From: Bathynomus jamesi
Taxonomy: Eukaryota > Arthropoda > Malacostraca > Isopoda > Cirolanidae
Assembly (NCBI GenBank): GCA_023014485.1
Contig: JAJOZX010008837.1
Location: 50,001-114,000 of the forward strand
Direction: 5' to 3'
DNA: 64,000 bases
How positions within the stretch are numbered: position 1 is the first letter of the stretch; every line of letters begins with the position of its first letter. The notes beneath the pieces are model-generated. The model saw nothing but the letters and a program-made list of their open reading frames with translations. It made no database searches and was not told the origin of the DNA. Shown here in pieces: positions 35,083 to 45,838 of the stretch. The translations under genes and the position numbers were made by a program.

Positions 35083-36035
35083 GTCTATTAGTTAACACTT
35101 GTAGTTACATTTGAAATTAGGGTTCAAGAGTCTTTTATATCTAATCTTATTTTGGTTTTAGGCGTTTGAACTCGTAATAATAATATTATTATTATTAAAA
35201 ATAATAATTTTAATATTAAAAATAATTTTAATATTAAAAATAATAATTTTAATATTTGCATTAGTAAGTAAAGCAAGGAAAGTTATAAATGTTGGTGAGG
35301 TTGTTAAGGCGTAACCTTCTCTCTGGACAGGTTTCACTACAGATGTACAATATAGACGGGATTAAAACAATTTTGAGAAAAAGGATGGCTAACCACTCAA
35401 TTACAGTTCTTAAGTAGTCGTTAATAATTTCTAAATTAAAATCCAGAACTAGTCGGTAATTTTAAGTTTTCAAAATAGTAAAATATTGTTGTCCATTAAA
35501 GAAAAAGGTATTTTAAAATTAACTTAAATTTTATTCAGTAATGACAGATTTCTATTGTAAAAGTTTGTGGGTTACGACTTTATAACTGAGTAATGGACTA
35601 ACCTCTGCAAAGGAATGTGTGTCTGTCTGTGTGTGTTACACACATACGCGCACATCAAGGTCTGTTAAAGCACTGCAATACGTACATACGACCCGCCTCC
35701 TCCACTTGCTGTCTGTCTGTGATTTAGACTACTACTGCCTTATCTTCAGGGATGGGTAATTTTATATTTTTTAACCAATCCTTCGGTTTTATGTCTATTT
35801 TCTTTCCTGTTAAGTTTGTCCTTTTTCACTATTCATCATCTCCACCTTATTTTCGTTTTCCATTATGTTGTACATACATGTCTGTAGGGTGTGTGTGTGT
35901 GTGTGTGTGTGTACACGCAATAAAATTATTTTGTATATGTTTGCCAATTACCACTGGGCATACGTTGACCTGGGGCATGCACTGATAACTTTAATTATCA
36001 ATATATATGTATATCAGGAACACAGAGTTGAGTTT
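35083..36035. other. Noncoding, with AATAATTTTAATATT repeats
   Basis: 35178-35256 carries three TAATAATTTTAATATTAAAA units. A GT array lies at 35888-35912. No gene recognised. Confidence 0.5.
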
Positions 36036-36041
36036 TTGTGT

Positions 36042-36092
<51 letters not shown>
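36036..36092. repeat. (AT)n microsatellite
   Basis: About 26 AT units with one TAA interruption. Confidence 0.95.
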
Positions 36093-36251
36093 ACCACCCT
36101 CGGGTCAATGTCTTTAATAAATATTTAGGATAACGTACCTTTTGTGTATTGTGACCAACTATTTTCAATCATTAAAAACATTATTTAGGTTAGGTTAAGT
36201 TAACCTAACTTTTACTTTCGTTACTCCACATTTTTTTATTTTCCTTCGCAG

Positions 36252-36325
36252 ACGGAACAAAGTCGATGCTGAATTCGAGAAACTGCGACGACTAAGCGAA
36301 GAGTGGCTAAGGAACAGAGAAATTG
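36252..36325 (+). CDS. Host gene exon (coiled-coil-like peptide)
   Basis: Acceptor TTTCCTTCGCAG, donor ATTG|GTAAG. The 74-nt exon enters in phase 2 and leaves in phase 1. It encodes RNKVDAEFEKLRRLSEEWLR, then NREI, a charged amphipathic helix with heptad-like Leu spacing. The phase-1 exit matches the entry of the next exon at 37635. The exon with the matching 5' phase was not found upstream. No family is recognised. Confidence 0.7.
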
Positions 36326-36679
36326 GTAAGATACCACGTCACTGTATGACGGTGGGTATGGACAAGAAACGTGTTGGGAGTATTTGAAAGAGTTTTCAGT
36401 GGTTATTTGGAAGCTAAAATTTTTGTTTTTATGATGGATGTCAATAAAACTTCACTGCCAGTTTTTTTTTCTAGTTTAGAATATGGTCTCGTAGGCGATC
36501 TAAAGTGAGTGGGGGGAGGCAGAGGGCTTAATTGAAGCAACGGGGCTTAATTTGGAGGCCCCATACATCCTGGTTAAATGAAATTAGGTAAGACGTTTGA
36601 ATGCTTATGTCCACGTTGCTTCAATTAAGCTCCCTGCTTCCCCCGCTGAATCCGCCTATGTATGGTCGCTAAGGTTAAT

Positions 36680-36868
36680 ATAGGACCAGTTTCCATAGCT
36701 CAGTGGATAATATCATTTCCTTATAGGCGAAGTGAATATACTGAGGTCGGGGGCTCGACTCCCGGTGGTTAATAATAATCGAGGAATTATCGTAATGGGT
36801 CGCGTTCGTCTGGTCTAAGGGGTCTCCTATTTTCTGGCTCTCCTGATTGATTTTTATTATAGGACTTA
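36680..36868 (+). repeat. tRNA-derived SINE, well preserved
   Basis: A perfect A box (TAGCTCAGTGG) and a B box (GGGCTCGACTCCCGG) are spaced as in a tRNA. A GGTTAATAATAATC linker follows, then a tail with GAATTATCGTAATGGGTCGC, GTCTGGTCTAAGG and TTTCTGGCTCTCCTGA. Same family as 10.87 and 21.97 kb. Confidence 0.8.
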
Positions 36869-37229
36869 ATAGAAACAATTTTAATTATATAAATTAATGC
36901 CCTCTTTGTGAATTAACGTTTAACCCCAGAAACCCAGCGTGGGACCCCACACACAGAGATTAGTGTGGGTTCTACTACATAACCCCACAATGAAAATTCA
37001 ATTTACAGGTTCGAATAAATTCAATCAGTCTGACAAAGGATTTCCAGGGTTAGCGCCATTTTAAATTTAAATATAATGTTTGATGCAAATTTTAGTTTAC
37101 TGAAACCAATTTAATATTTTTTTTCAGGAGTTGTACTTTAAAAAAGTTTATTTACCAAACCTTCGTAATAATTTGCATCGTGCTGTTAAGGTATTTTTCA
37201 ATCTTTCACCTACCTCAACCGGTCATCTC

Positions 37230-37385
37230 GGGACAATCTTCTCCTTCCATTCTTTCCCCCCTGTCAGGTATCTCACAAAACCCTGAACCTTGATTTTAGC
37301 TCTTCTATGGGCGTGGCGGGGGGAGCGCTTTTGCGGGCAATTCGCCCTTGGTCCCTCCTTCCATGCCACAAAAAAAGGGCTGCGT
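37230..37385. repeat. Dispersed repeat, copy B
   Basis: Shares CTTCTATGGGCGTGGC-like, GCGCTTTTGCGGGCAATTCG and CCCTTGGTCCCTCCTTCC with 3055-3185. Unclassified. Confidence 0.6.
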
Positions 37386-37389
37386 TGTT

Positions 37390-37500
37390 CAGAAAATGTA
37401 TTGACCCAGAGATGGTTCAGGTCCCCCGTAAAGATATAGGTCCCCTCCCATTACATGACCTTTTGTAGCCGTTACGAAGGAGGTCAATAACCCCAAACAT
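37390..37500 (+). repeat. 5'-truncated SINE tail
   Basis: CCCGTAAAGATATAGGTCCC...ACATGACCTTTTGTAGCCGTTACGAAGGAGG, split across a few bases, then AATAACCCC. This is the shared 3' body and tail of the SINE families without a head. Confidence 0.7.
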
Positions 37501-37634
37501 TAGTATTTATTATATCCTTATTCAAATTTATATGGATTTTGACTTCCTGCGGTGTTTTTAAAATGAAGGACTGAAATAAACTGAATTCTGACGAAAATTG
37601 TTTAGAATCGAAATTCATAATTTTTTGTTTACAG

Positions 37635-38729
37635 AAGAAGCTGAAAACAAGTTCTTGGCCTTCATTCTCGATCCCCTTCGCCTCAGCGCATCCTTCCGTC
37701 CTCCAAATTCTACCGCCGCTCCATCAGCCAACCTTCTGAGAACGGCAGCCGTGACTCCCGATCACCCTCCCCAATAAGATCCCCTGAGCGGTCTTACCAG
37801 ATCCCCAGCACCCAGAGGAGCGAAAGTCCCTTCCGTAGTCTTAGATCTAGGTCCCCCTCTCCTATCGTTTTCCTCCCCAGTTACCAAAACATTCGTCAGA
37901 GCAACAGCTACGACGTCGACAGCAACTACAGCAATCGATCGAGATCGTCCTCCCCTCGTGAATCGTCCCTCCTCCGAGCATCTATCGTCGTAGCACCAGT
38001 TACGAAGAGAAAGAAAGTACTACACTTTGCCTTCCAGGTCTCCATCCCCACAAAGGTATTCGCCGTCACGAATATCTTCAGGAGGAGCAACAGCTACGAG
38101 AACGACGATACGATACGCAGCAACTTCAGAGCGCGATCGACATCTCCTCAACGACTCACTCCCGCGTCGAGCTACTACCGGAAACAAGGCAGTAACGACG
38201 ACAAAGACAGCGGAATCTATTCCTTTAGCTACAACTCCAGGTCTCCTTCACCTCAAAGTAGCTCCTATCTCTTCATCGTAACAATAATTACGCGACCCAT
38301 ACTACTACTACTGCTGAAAAAAAATTTTCTAATCGCAACACTTTCAATAACCTGAAGAACTTCTATAGCGATTCGTACGTGACTAAATTTAATTCCTTGC
38401 CAGAAACCTCTTCTCAACGAGAAACCAGTTCCCCAAAACGAGAGAGTATATTTGATTTATTCATCTGAATACATTTGGCAACTCTTACAACAGCGACTTC
38501 GCGAAAAGAAACGGGAATTCTTCAACTTATAATAATCATAACAACAACCGATTCAATAACCTGTACAATAACAACCTTTCTCCCATCAACTCTAAGCCAC
38601 CTCTGACTATTTCCAGCAGGCCTGGTGACAAGCAATTCCTTCCGAACACACTTCCTGATCTTTCAAATTACAGGATGACTTCATCCAGGAGATTTAGTGA
38701 GGAACCTTCCCCATTCAGGAGACCCTTAG
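37635..38729 (+). CDS. Large exon: Arg/Ser/Pro- and Asn-rich protein, six apparent frameshifts
   Basis: Acceptor TTTTGTTTACAG, donor TTAG|GTAC. Read in consecutive frames it gives EEAENKFLAFILDPLRLSAS, then KFYRRSISQPSENGS with SRDSRSPSPIRSPERSYQIP and SESPFRSLRSRSPSP. After that come SIYRRSTSYEEKEST, LPSRSPSPQRYSPSRIS, FRRSNSYENDDTIRSNFRAR with STSPQRL and YNSRSPSPQSSS, an Asn/Thr-rich stretch, and finally PDLSNYRMTSSRRFSEEPSP. R-S-x-S-P and RRxS sites suggest a phosphorylated, disordered scaffold region. The frame order is 2-1-0-2-1-0-2, so all six shifts equal loss of one base. The exon still has phase-1 borders at both ends. Uniform single-base losses fit sequencing error in a long-read assembly better than random decay. 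Family not recognised. Confidence 0.65.
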
Positions 38730-39011
38730 GTACAGTATCTGTCATTACTTAAAAAAAAAAAAATAGGCCTAACTGAAAATATTTTACATGAAAAGGTCAC
38801 GTACCAAGTAAAATTAAACATAAATGCATTAAAAGTTACAATTACAAACACGGTTAGGTAGACTAGCCATGAATGGGTCCTAGGGTCTTTGTTGATCTGA
38901 AACATTATAACATTATTATAACTAGTGAATGTATTTCTTTTAAATCAAATTTATTAACCGAATCTTGTATAATTATTTATTTTTTAAATAATTTTTTAAT
39001 CTCTTTTTCAG

Positions 39012-39080
39012 CAACACTTCATGAAGATGAAGTTGTAGCAAGACGTCGTTTCAGCGATGACATACGAAAGAAATCTTTCG
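39012..39080 (+). CDS. Host gene exon (RRRFSDD segment)
   Basis: Acceptor CTCTTTTTCAG, donor TTCG|GTGAG. This 69-nt symmetric phase-1 exon encodes ATLHEDEVVARRRFSDDIRK, then KSF. RRRFS fits a basophilic-kinase site (R-R-x-S). It continues the frame of the exon at 37635 with no shift. Confidence 0.75.
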
Positions 39081-39124
39081 GTGAGATATTTTTCCTTATA
39101 AGGGAAGGTCGTGTGGCACAAATG

Positions 39125-39365
39125 GTTGACCAACATTCCGTTGAAATTTACTAAGCATTAGTATCAGCGCCATGTCGCAATATCGTTTCCCGTTAGATTA
39201 GCAAAATTAAACGATGATAAGTCTATTCAGTACTTGGATGAGTGACTGTCTTCTGTGTTTAAATGATGTACCGACCAGTGGCTCGGATCCCATGTAAAGT
39301 CGTAGGTTCCCTCTCTCTTAGAACCTTTGTCGTTACGAAAGAGTTTAAACAAACCCAAATACCGT
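39125..39365 (+). repeat. 5S rRNA-derived SINE in an intron
   Basis: GCGCCATGTCGCAATATCGT, TAGCAAAATTAAACGATGAT and CAGTACTTGGATGAGTGACT resemble the 5S head. The tail is GTCGTTACGAAAGAGTTTAA, ACAAACCC. It lies just downstream of the 39.0-kb exon, in the sense orientation. Confidence 0.75.
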
Positions 39366-39949
39366 TATAATTTGATACAGCTTAACAATAACAAATAAAA
39401 AGGGAAATGCACTTGAAATAAAATTTTTATACATTACCCGAAAAAGGTTAAAGTTCACTTATTCATCCTTTAACATCCTACGTTTTTGTACGGTTAAGTC
39501 TAAATGCGCAGAAACGTCAACCTTGAAGTAGGAAAATCCGTAAGATTTTTGCCTGATTTTTGCCTGTGCCTAATTTTGATAACTGGAAACATATCCTACA
39601 TAAAGGAGTTTGAGACTTAAAATCAGTGAGAGTTGACATGTCTTAATGCGTGTATTTGAAATGGTACGTATTCGACTCATTCGGCGGTAGAGGATTAAAA
39701 TAAAAATTTTTACATCAAAATGTGAATACAAATAATGAACTAGAGTAAAAAGATTTAAGCAAAATCAGTGAAACTTTAATGTGACGTACTTTTTTATATT
39801 TAAAAACACTGAAGGAATTCTCCTTTATTTTCTTTTGAAAGATGGAAAGTAAGTCATTAAAGGCGAGAGTGTCCAATTGAGTATGGGTTGACATCGTAAA
39901 TACTGGCCTCACTTAAGCCAATTTTTTTTATTTTGAAGGGGGAAGGGGT
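39366..39949. other. Intronic AT-rich stretch
   Basis: No repeat or exon recognised between two SINEs within the intron. Confidence 0.5.
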
Positions 39950-40190
39950 TCTGGAAGACCTAATCGGTAGGAGCGCTGACTCTGAAACCACGTAACGTCT
40001 CACTAGCAATTAGTTTCCCACTTTATTACAGTTCTGCTTTTCCATCTTATGTAAGTGCAGTTATTGCACTTTAAATGTATTTACATAGTTTTGAAACGTT
40101 TCCATTTTGCCCAAAATGGGTTTCAGCCGAGTAGTGTTTAATGACCGTACTCTACGTCTCATTCTGTGAGAAATATCTGTACCTAAAATA
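39950..40190 (+). repeat. tRNA-derived SINE lacking its B box
   Basis: AAGACCTAATCGGTAGGAGC...GCTGACTCTGAAACCACG is the A-side head. TAGTTTCCCACTTTATTACA begins the tail, also seen at 10.28 kb. The B-box region is deleted. An (AATA)n end lies at 40186-40203. Confidence 0.65.
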
Positions 40191-40267
40191 AATAAATAAA
40201 TAAAATTTGAAAGATTTTACTCACAAGCATTAAAATTTCTAGTTTTAATCACAACTTTCGATTACAG

Positions 40268-40342
40268 ATACTCCGGATGTCGCTAAAGAGTTTAACAGTC
40301 ATCAGAGAAAACTGTCGGAAGCTGGGGTTCGAAGACATTCAG
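40268..40342 (+). CDS. Host gene exon (HQRKLSEAGVRRHS)
   Basis: Acceptor TTTCGATTACAG, donor TTCAG|GTAAG. This 75-nt symmetric phase-1 exon encodes DTPDVAKEFNSHQRKLSEAG, then VRRHS. The frame joins the previous exon without a shift. It is the last recognised exon; the gene's 3' end was not found downstream. Confidence 0.75.
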
Positions 40343-41130
40343 GTAAGATACAGCACTACGCAATTCTTTTATCCGAAAACGCATGTACTCGTAGGTCCGG
40401 AATCGAGACTAAACACGCATATTAGTTGAAAGGAAATTCAGAAGTTTGTGAAATACTTCATTATAAACGGTCCAGGGACTGATATACTTTGATCCTGCTC
40501 AGTTCCCTTTGCAAAAAGTAGAGAGAGACTATTTCTGCATTCTGAATGCATTACAGCTCCGCCGGAATAAAATAAGCACCGGAAAAATCGCTGAAACAAC
40601 CAATTATATTGCGGAAGGTTTGTCTTTAGGCTACAAAAAGAATGTATCTTGCGTTAAAGAGAGTTTGTAAATGTGTATATTTGTCGTACAGTTTGTGCTT
40701 GTGACATATCGCGTAAATGGACAATCGGTGAAAGTAAGAATCGTCTTTGTCAAGTGTATTCCAGGCTGTCCTAAATCTCTTGGAAAAGCTATTGTATTTC
40801 TATATTTCCGAAATTAGTGCTGCGAAAAATGCTCTGTATGAATTGGTCCACAATTAACCCACCCCTTATATCTCCAGTCTAACTATAGAGTAGATCAAGT
40901 CTAGCCTAGAGGGGTCAGCCTAGAGATTCCGGAAATGGTCCAGAGCGGGCAGATAAATTGAGGTCCACAGTAGGATTCCTCACCAATTTAGGTTAGGGCA
41001 ATCTACCTTCACCTTTGTTAAGCTATGAGTTGATGCTGGGTCTTAGGCCACAATGTAGGCCTAACTTGTCTGACCCAGCTTAATTTAATGTGATTAAATT
41101 GCTGGGTTAAAAACTCAATTAGTCACTTAC
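40343..41130. other. Noncoding, nothing recognised
   Basis: Presumed intron or downstream sequence. TAGGCC/GGCCTA words become common from here on. Confidence 0.4.
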
Positions 41131-41132
41131 TG

Positions 41133-41447
41133 TTAGTTATTGGAGAGTCTCTTTTCTCCGGTTGTGTAATTGTCGAGAGCGTACTTGCTGGTGGGGATCT
41201 TTTTCGTTGTCTGTTCTCGTCCCTTCTCCAGTTCCGTCCTTTCGCCCTGTTCCTCGTTTTCGTTCTCTTTTGTTCTCCTCTTCGCGGGGCTTTTTCCACC
41301 AGCGTTGTCTTGGTTTTTTCCTCGGTTGGTTGAGCGGTAATGTATCTCTATTACCGAGCACGCTCTTCTCACACAGTATATAAATACTAGTGTGGAGAAT
41401 AACTCTGGTGAGCAACCAATTGGTTTCATCCACCCAGTTATTGACAT
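41133..41447 (-). other. Polar open frame with a TATA-like upstream element, uncertain
   Basis: The minus strand is open over about 100 codons in two overlapping frames, both rich in Lys, Arg and Glu (for example KSPAKRRTKENENEEQGERT). TATTTATATACTG precedes most of it. There is no recognised domain, and the composition alone could explain the open frame. It might be a transposable-element leader or nothing. Confidence 0.25.
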
Positions 41448-41633
41448 AAAAGGAATTTAATAATTGTTAGATTAACTACCTACCTACTCAGTGAACCATT
41501 TTCGTTACCTCCCAACTACCCACTCATCAGTTTTCCATAAGTGCCATCTTCAATAGTTGTCATACATGATACAATTTATTTTTTACGAGGGAGCTTATTA
41601 TACTCTGGCACGACTGTTTGTTTATATATATAA

Positions 41634-41822
41634 TCACCTGAAGATCAGGGCCCCCAGCCTTCTTTAGTTAGTTTTATAAGGCTAACTAACAAAAATATCA
41701 CGACCTAACCAATCGTCAAGGGCGTACAGTTGACCTAACGATTGGTTAGGTTAGGTCGTGATATTTTCGTTAGTTAGCCTTAAGGCTAACTAAAGAAGGC
41801 TGGGGCCCTGATCTTCAGGTGA
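41634..41822. mobile_element. Near-perfect hairpin element with CACCTGAAGATCAGGG ends
   Basis: TCACCTGAAGATCAGGGCCC...CAGCCTTCTTTAGTTAG is inverted at the right end as GGCTGGGGCCCTGATCTTCA, GGTGA. The interior holds CTAACTAACAAAAATATCAC...GACCTAACCAATCG and its inverse around a loop GTCAAGGGCGTACAGTTGAC. A sister copy lies at 45.4 kb, with the loop in the opposite orientation. Confidence 0.85.
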
Positions 41823-43079
41823 GCCCAAACTTTCAACGAAGGGCTTATAAATACCCAATCATTGGCATATACCAAGTTATTTATCCTTATATTATCTCCA
41901 ATATCGTACTTTTGTCGCATTGAATGGAGTAATCAAGTTATTAATATGCACATTAAATAACAGAAGAAAATATCCTTTACAAAATATATGGCTTAGAGAT
42001 ATATTAATGATATGTACAGTAGTAAAAACTTCGTCTTATCCTTTAATTTATAAGTTCTTTTCATGAACAATTGGATATACGAGATAAAATCAAATCCTGG
42101 TGTGAATGTATTTTATAATTTGTTTTTCAGTAGATTATGCAATTTTGTAACTTTCCTTTACTTCTTATCTCGATACTTTTTCTGTCAGTACACCTTCATA
42201 AGCGTAAAGCATTATATGCAGTATATTACTTGTATGTCGATACCTTTTCATTTTACCTTTTTTGGACTAACCCAGAGTTGATCTTCAGATCTTAATTTAT
42301 TTGTAAACTTATAATCTTGTAATATAGTTTAGCGATAATTGCACCTAAATCTGAGCATCAATCAAAATCTTCCGAGATCCAGATCATTCTCAATCATAGG
42401 CGATAGATTTGTAGGCATGCTTATCCTGCATACATAATGTACCTAGGCCAAGTTAAACACTCGTCTTAAACCACGTTAAGCCAGCTATGCTCGGATCCCA
42501 TCTGCATCTGTAATATAACATTTTTATTTTTTACATTTAACTGTTACCAGAAATTATCACTTTAAATTACCTTCAAGGAAATTCAAACTATCTTCATCAG
42601 TCATCACTTTCATAAATGAAACAGATAGTTTGAAAATAATATAAATATTGTATATTTCAGATAAGATTTAAATAATGTAGTCTACTTCTTAGTTTTTAAA
42701 TAGTTTGGGAAATAGTTTAATGATAATTAACTGGCCTAAAGTTGAATTTTTGCACAATTCTACCATAAAATATAGTTTAGACTGTCTATCTGACTTAGAT
42801 AACTTTAGTAGGACCAAGTGGCTTCATGTTGTCCAAATGTAATGGAATGTAACTTCGTCTCCATCAATTTTCCATTGTCGCAAATGCGACAGAGAATTTT
42901 GCGTTGATGCTGGATTTTGAGGTCTGAGCCCATTCAAAGTTGATTGCAAATAACACCAGTACACATTTGAAAACTTGTCGATCGATTTTTACAAACTAGT
43001 TGGTGATTCTATATAATTTGAATGCGCTGATCTCAAAAATATAGTTAGTTTTTCCCTATCACGTATGGTTTTCTTACTA
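41823..43079. other. Noncoding, nothing recognised
   Basis: AT-rich. The open frame at 42063-42281 is hydrophobic and has no recognised family. Confidence 0.45.
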
Positions 43080-43318
43080 CAGGGTGTGTCATAAATCCCC
43101 CATTTATCCCCAAATGTGAACCATCTTATCGAGACCAACATTGGATTGCACATGGTAAACCATAAATTTTGTTGTTATAGACTACAGTAACGCTTACATA
43201 ATAATGTAGGGTAAATATATATATAACAACCAGTCCCGTTCCCAGCAAAATACTCTCTCCCCTCCCGTCAATGGGTGGTTAACATTTGGGGACAGATGAG
43301 GTATTACAACACCCCATG
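43080..43318. mobile_element. MITE with CAGGGTGT / ACACCCCATG ends
   Basis: CAGGGTGTGTCATAAATCCC...TATCCCCAAATGTGAACC is inverted at the right end as GTGGTTAACATTTGGGGACA...ACAACACCCCATG. The TIRs are about 45 bp and the interior has no ORF. Confidence 0.7.
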
Positions 43319-43443
43319 TAGCACGAAATCTTTAAGTGATAGAGTAAAACCTAATTAAAGCAGAATTGAATTAAATAGCTCCTAGCTCTTGGACAAGCAT
43401 ATTGCTTGTTTATGAAAGAATGAAAGAAACAAAATATATTTAC

Positions 43444-44058
43444 CTTCTTTACCAAGCGAAGTATGTGTCGGATGCCAATAAATTGTGCAGTCCTTAGGCA
43501 GATTCAAATCCCTGACTAAGTCATTTAGTTCGGCTTGGGTTAATGGTTTAGGAGGATCTCGGTCAGCTGTTGGCTGTTCATAAACATCATCATTGTCTGG
43601 ATTTGGAGCTGAATCAGAATTTGAATTGTATTGATCCAGACTCTCGGGTGGACGGGGAATAGGAACTTCTGGACCATGGGGTACCGGCCTTATTGCAGAT
43701 GGAAGACTTGGGTATTGAAGGCTCTCTTTATTCTTTGCATTATAACCTTTAACATTGCAAGAACAGAAGTAGCAGTCGTCGGTATGGTTTCTAGACTCGC
43801 GCCATACCATAGGGATCCCAAATGGCAAACTTTTCTTTTTACCTTTGCTCCAATTCCTTAGTGCCGCAACACACGTAAGACAAACCCTTGTGTGGAGCCC
43901 AACTTTTGTCTTGATCTCCTAATTTAATTCCAAAATAAGCATGATAAGCTCTCTTAATGAATGAAGGTCGTTACATTTGTCCTTTGTTTTACAACAACAT
44001 ACCGACCACAAATATAACAAAATATGTCTGGACTATGGGTACATCCTCTAGAAGCCAT
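43444..44058 (-). pseudogene. Member of a repeated arthropod gene family of unknown function, 5' part
   Basis: The ATG at 44058 gives MASRGCTHSPDIFCYICGRY, with a C-x-x-C pair. It continues after a frameshift as GDQDKSWAPHKGLS, then VCLTCVAALRNWSKGKKKSL with PFGIPMVWRE and NHTDDCYFCSCNVKGYNAKN. YPSLPSAIRPVPHGPEVPIP and LTQAELNDLVRDLNLPK follow. These blocks (C-x-x-C zinc-binding-like pairs, DDCYFC, SAIRPVPH, NDLVRDL) are known to me from many near-identical uncharacterised proteins in insect, crustacean and Hydra genomes, hence probably a mobile or multicopy gene. At least two frameshifts are present. A donor-like GAAG|GTAAAT ends the recognisable part. Only about 200 of an expected several hundred residues are seen. 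Confidence 0.7.
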
Positions 44059-45243
44059 TATTAAAATTTTAAAGACGTAATGTTAGAATTATCTATCTGA
44101 AAAATATGAAAAACGAAATTAATTAAAGATAAAACGGTAAAAAATTACAAAACGCTCCAAAATTGTTTTGCTAATAACTTTAAAACTGTGGGTGATAGAA
44201 AAAAACTGGTAGCATTTTTTAATTCAGCACAGCGAACTGCTTCAGAATCACAACTCAAAATAAATAAATCGATTTTCAAGCAGACCGGTGTAATTGTCAG
44301 TTTATAGGTCGGAAGTTCGGAACATTTTAATTGCAATTAAAATTTTGTTAGAAAAACATGAACAGCTTCTGTAAAGTCATTAAAGCAAATTTAAATATAA
44401 TAATTACTATAATAAAATGTACAAAGTTAAAACATAAATACTAAATAAATTTTTTTAAAAGTACAGTATGAATTAAAATTTAAAAGTGCTGACAGAAGCG
44501 ACATCGCGCGGAAATTTTTGATTGGCTAATAGATTATGGGATCAGATGATCGTTGGAAGGGATTCTGGAATCTGAAACGTGTATTGATTTTAATGAGAAA
44601 AAACTGGAGTAGAGCCGTGATAGAAAAATTAATTAAAAAGTGGTTCCAGATTACATAAATTCCTCAGAGACAGTAAGAGACTGCGACAGAGAAATGACGA
44701 CATAAATTAGAGAACAAACAGGACTTCCAAAAATTAAGTGAAGCAATGGCGGTTTTCAGTTAAATTAACTCTGTCGTCTTTTAATGGAAGTCTTAATTAG
44801 ACAATTAACTTTTTGTTTGTGAAATGAACTATCTACAATTACTAAAAATTGCTAAACTTTATCATAGTATGCCTTATCATAATCGTCAAATAGAAGAAAG
44901 CAAAATTTATAGGCTAACTAAAATTTAACATTTGAGGATTCATAAACACTACTAAATATTAATATCCTGTATGCTTTATTAAAACGATCACCAGAAATAC
45001 ACAGTCATCCATTTATACATAATACAAGTTAGCAGTGATATATTTAAAATTAAATATACACAGTATTGGCGCTGGTTAAGAATCCTTTACATTTTGTTTT
45101 CTTTGGTTTGATGACTATGGGACGATATATTAAGGTTTTTAGTAACTTTAAACAGTTATTTCACAAAAAAAAAAAAAAAAAAAAAGTTTCGAAACTTCCA
45201 CTAGAAGTGGTAAAACAATTGTTTTCAACAGTGATGTATAATT
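44059..45243. other. Noncoding, nothing recognised
   Basis: AT-rich with a poly-A run at 45166-45184. GGCGCTGGTTAAG at 45068 resembles the terminus of the 20.2-kb hAT-type element, but no partner end was found. Confidence 0.45.
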
Positions 45244-45247
45244 TTTT

Positions 45248-45838
45248 GGTACTTGTAGGTTATCTCCCCCCCGACGCTTGATTTGTCATCGTAGCAAATA
45301 GCACGCACGCAGAACAATCAAACGAGCATTTCGTTCTAGAATGTTTGATGCACATTGGTTGTTGATTTGTTATAAAACTTACATTAACTTTGGATCACCT
45401 GAAGATCAGGGTTCCCAGCCTTCTTTAGTTAGCCTTATAACGCTAACTAACAAAAATATCACGACCTAACCTAACCAATCGTTAGGTCAACTGTACGCCC
45501 TTGACGATTGGTTAGGTTAGGTCGTGATATTTTCGTTAGTTAGCCTTATAAAGCTAACTAAAAAAGGCTGGGGGCCCTGATCTTCAGGTTATCCTTAACT
45601 TTATAATGGCGATCCTTCAGAATCCGGCCATAAATTAGTTTAAAAAATAAATCGTATCAATAATTATTACACGAGCCAAATTATATATTTAATAGTATCT
45701 GTTTCAGTAAATATTACCAATCCTTTGCACAATTTAATTACTGCTTTTTCAGCCAGAATGAATTTACTGCGACTTCATGCTATTTGCCACGGTGACAAAT
45801 CAAGCGTGGGAGGGGGAGATAACCTACAAGTACCTAAT
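45248..45838. mobile_element. Foldback element enclosing a hairpin element
   Basis: GGTACTTGTAGGTTATCTCC...GACGCTTGATTTGTCATCGT...GCAAATAGCA is inverted at the right as TGCTATTTGCCACGGTGACA...AATCAAGCGT...GAGATAACCTACAAGTACC. The arms are about 65 bp. The interior contains the 45.4-45.6-kb hairpin element. Confidence 0.75.
45381..45606. mobile_element. Near-perfect hairpin element, sister of 41.6 kb
   Basis: CACCTGAAGATCAGGGTTCC...CAGCCTTCTTTAGTTAGCC pairs with the inverse ending CTGATCTTCAGGTT. The core GACCTAACCTAACCAATCG and its inverse surround a loop TTAGGTCAACTGTACGCCCT, which is the 41.7-kb loop in reverse complement. The outer AACTTTGGAT...ATCCTTAACTT may extend the TIR. Confidence 0.85.
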
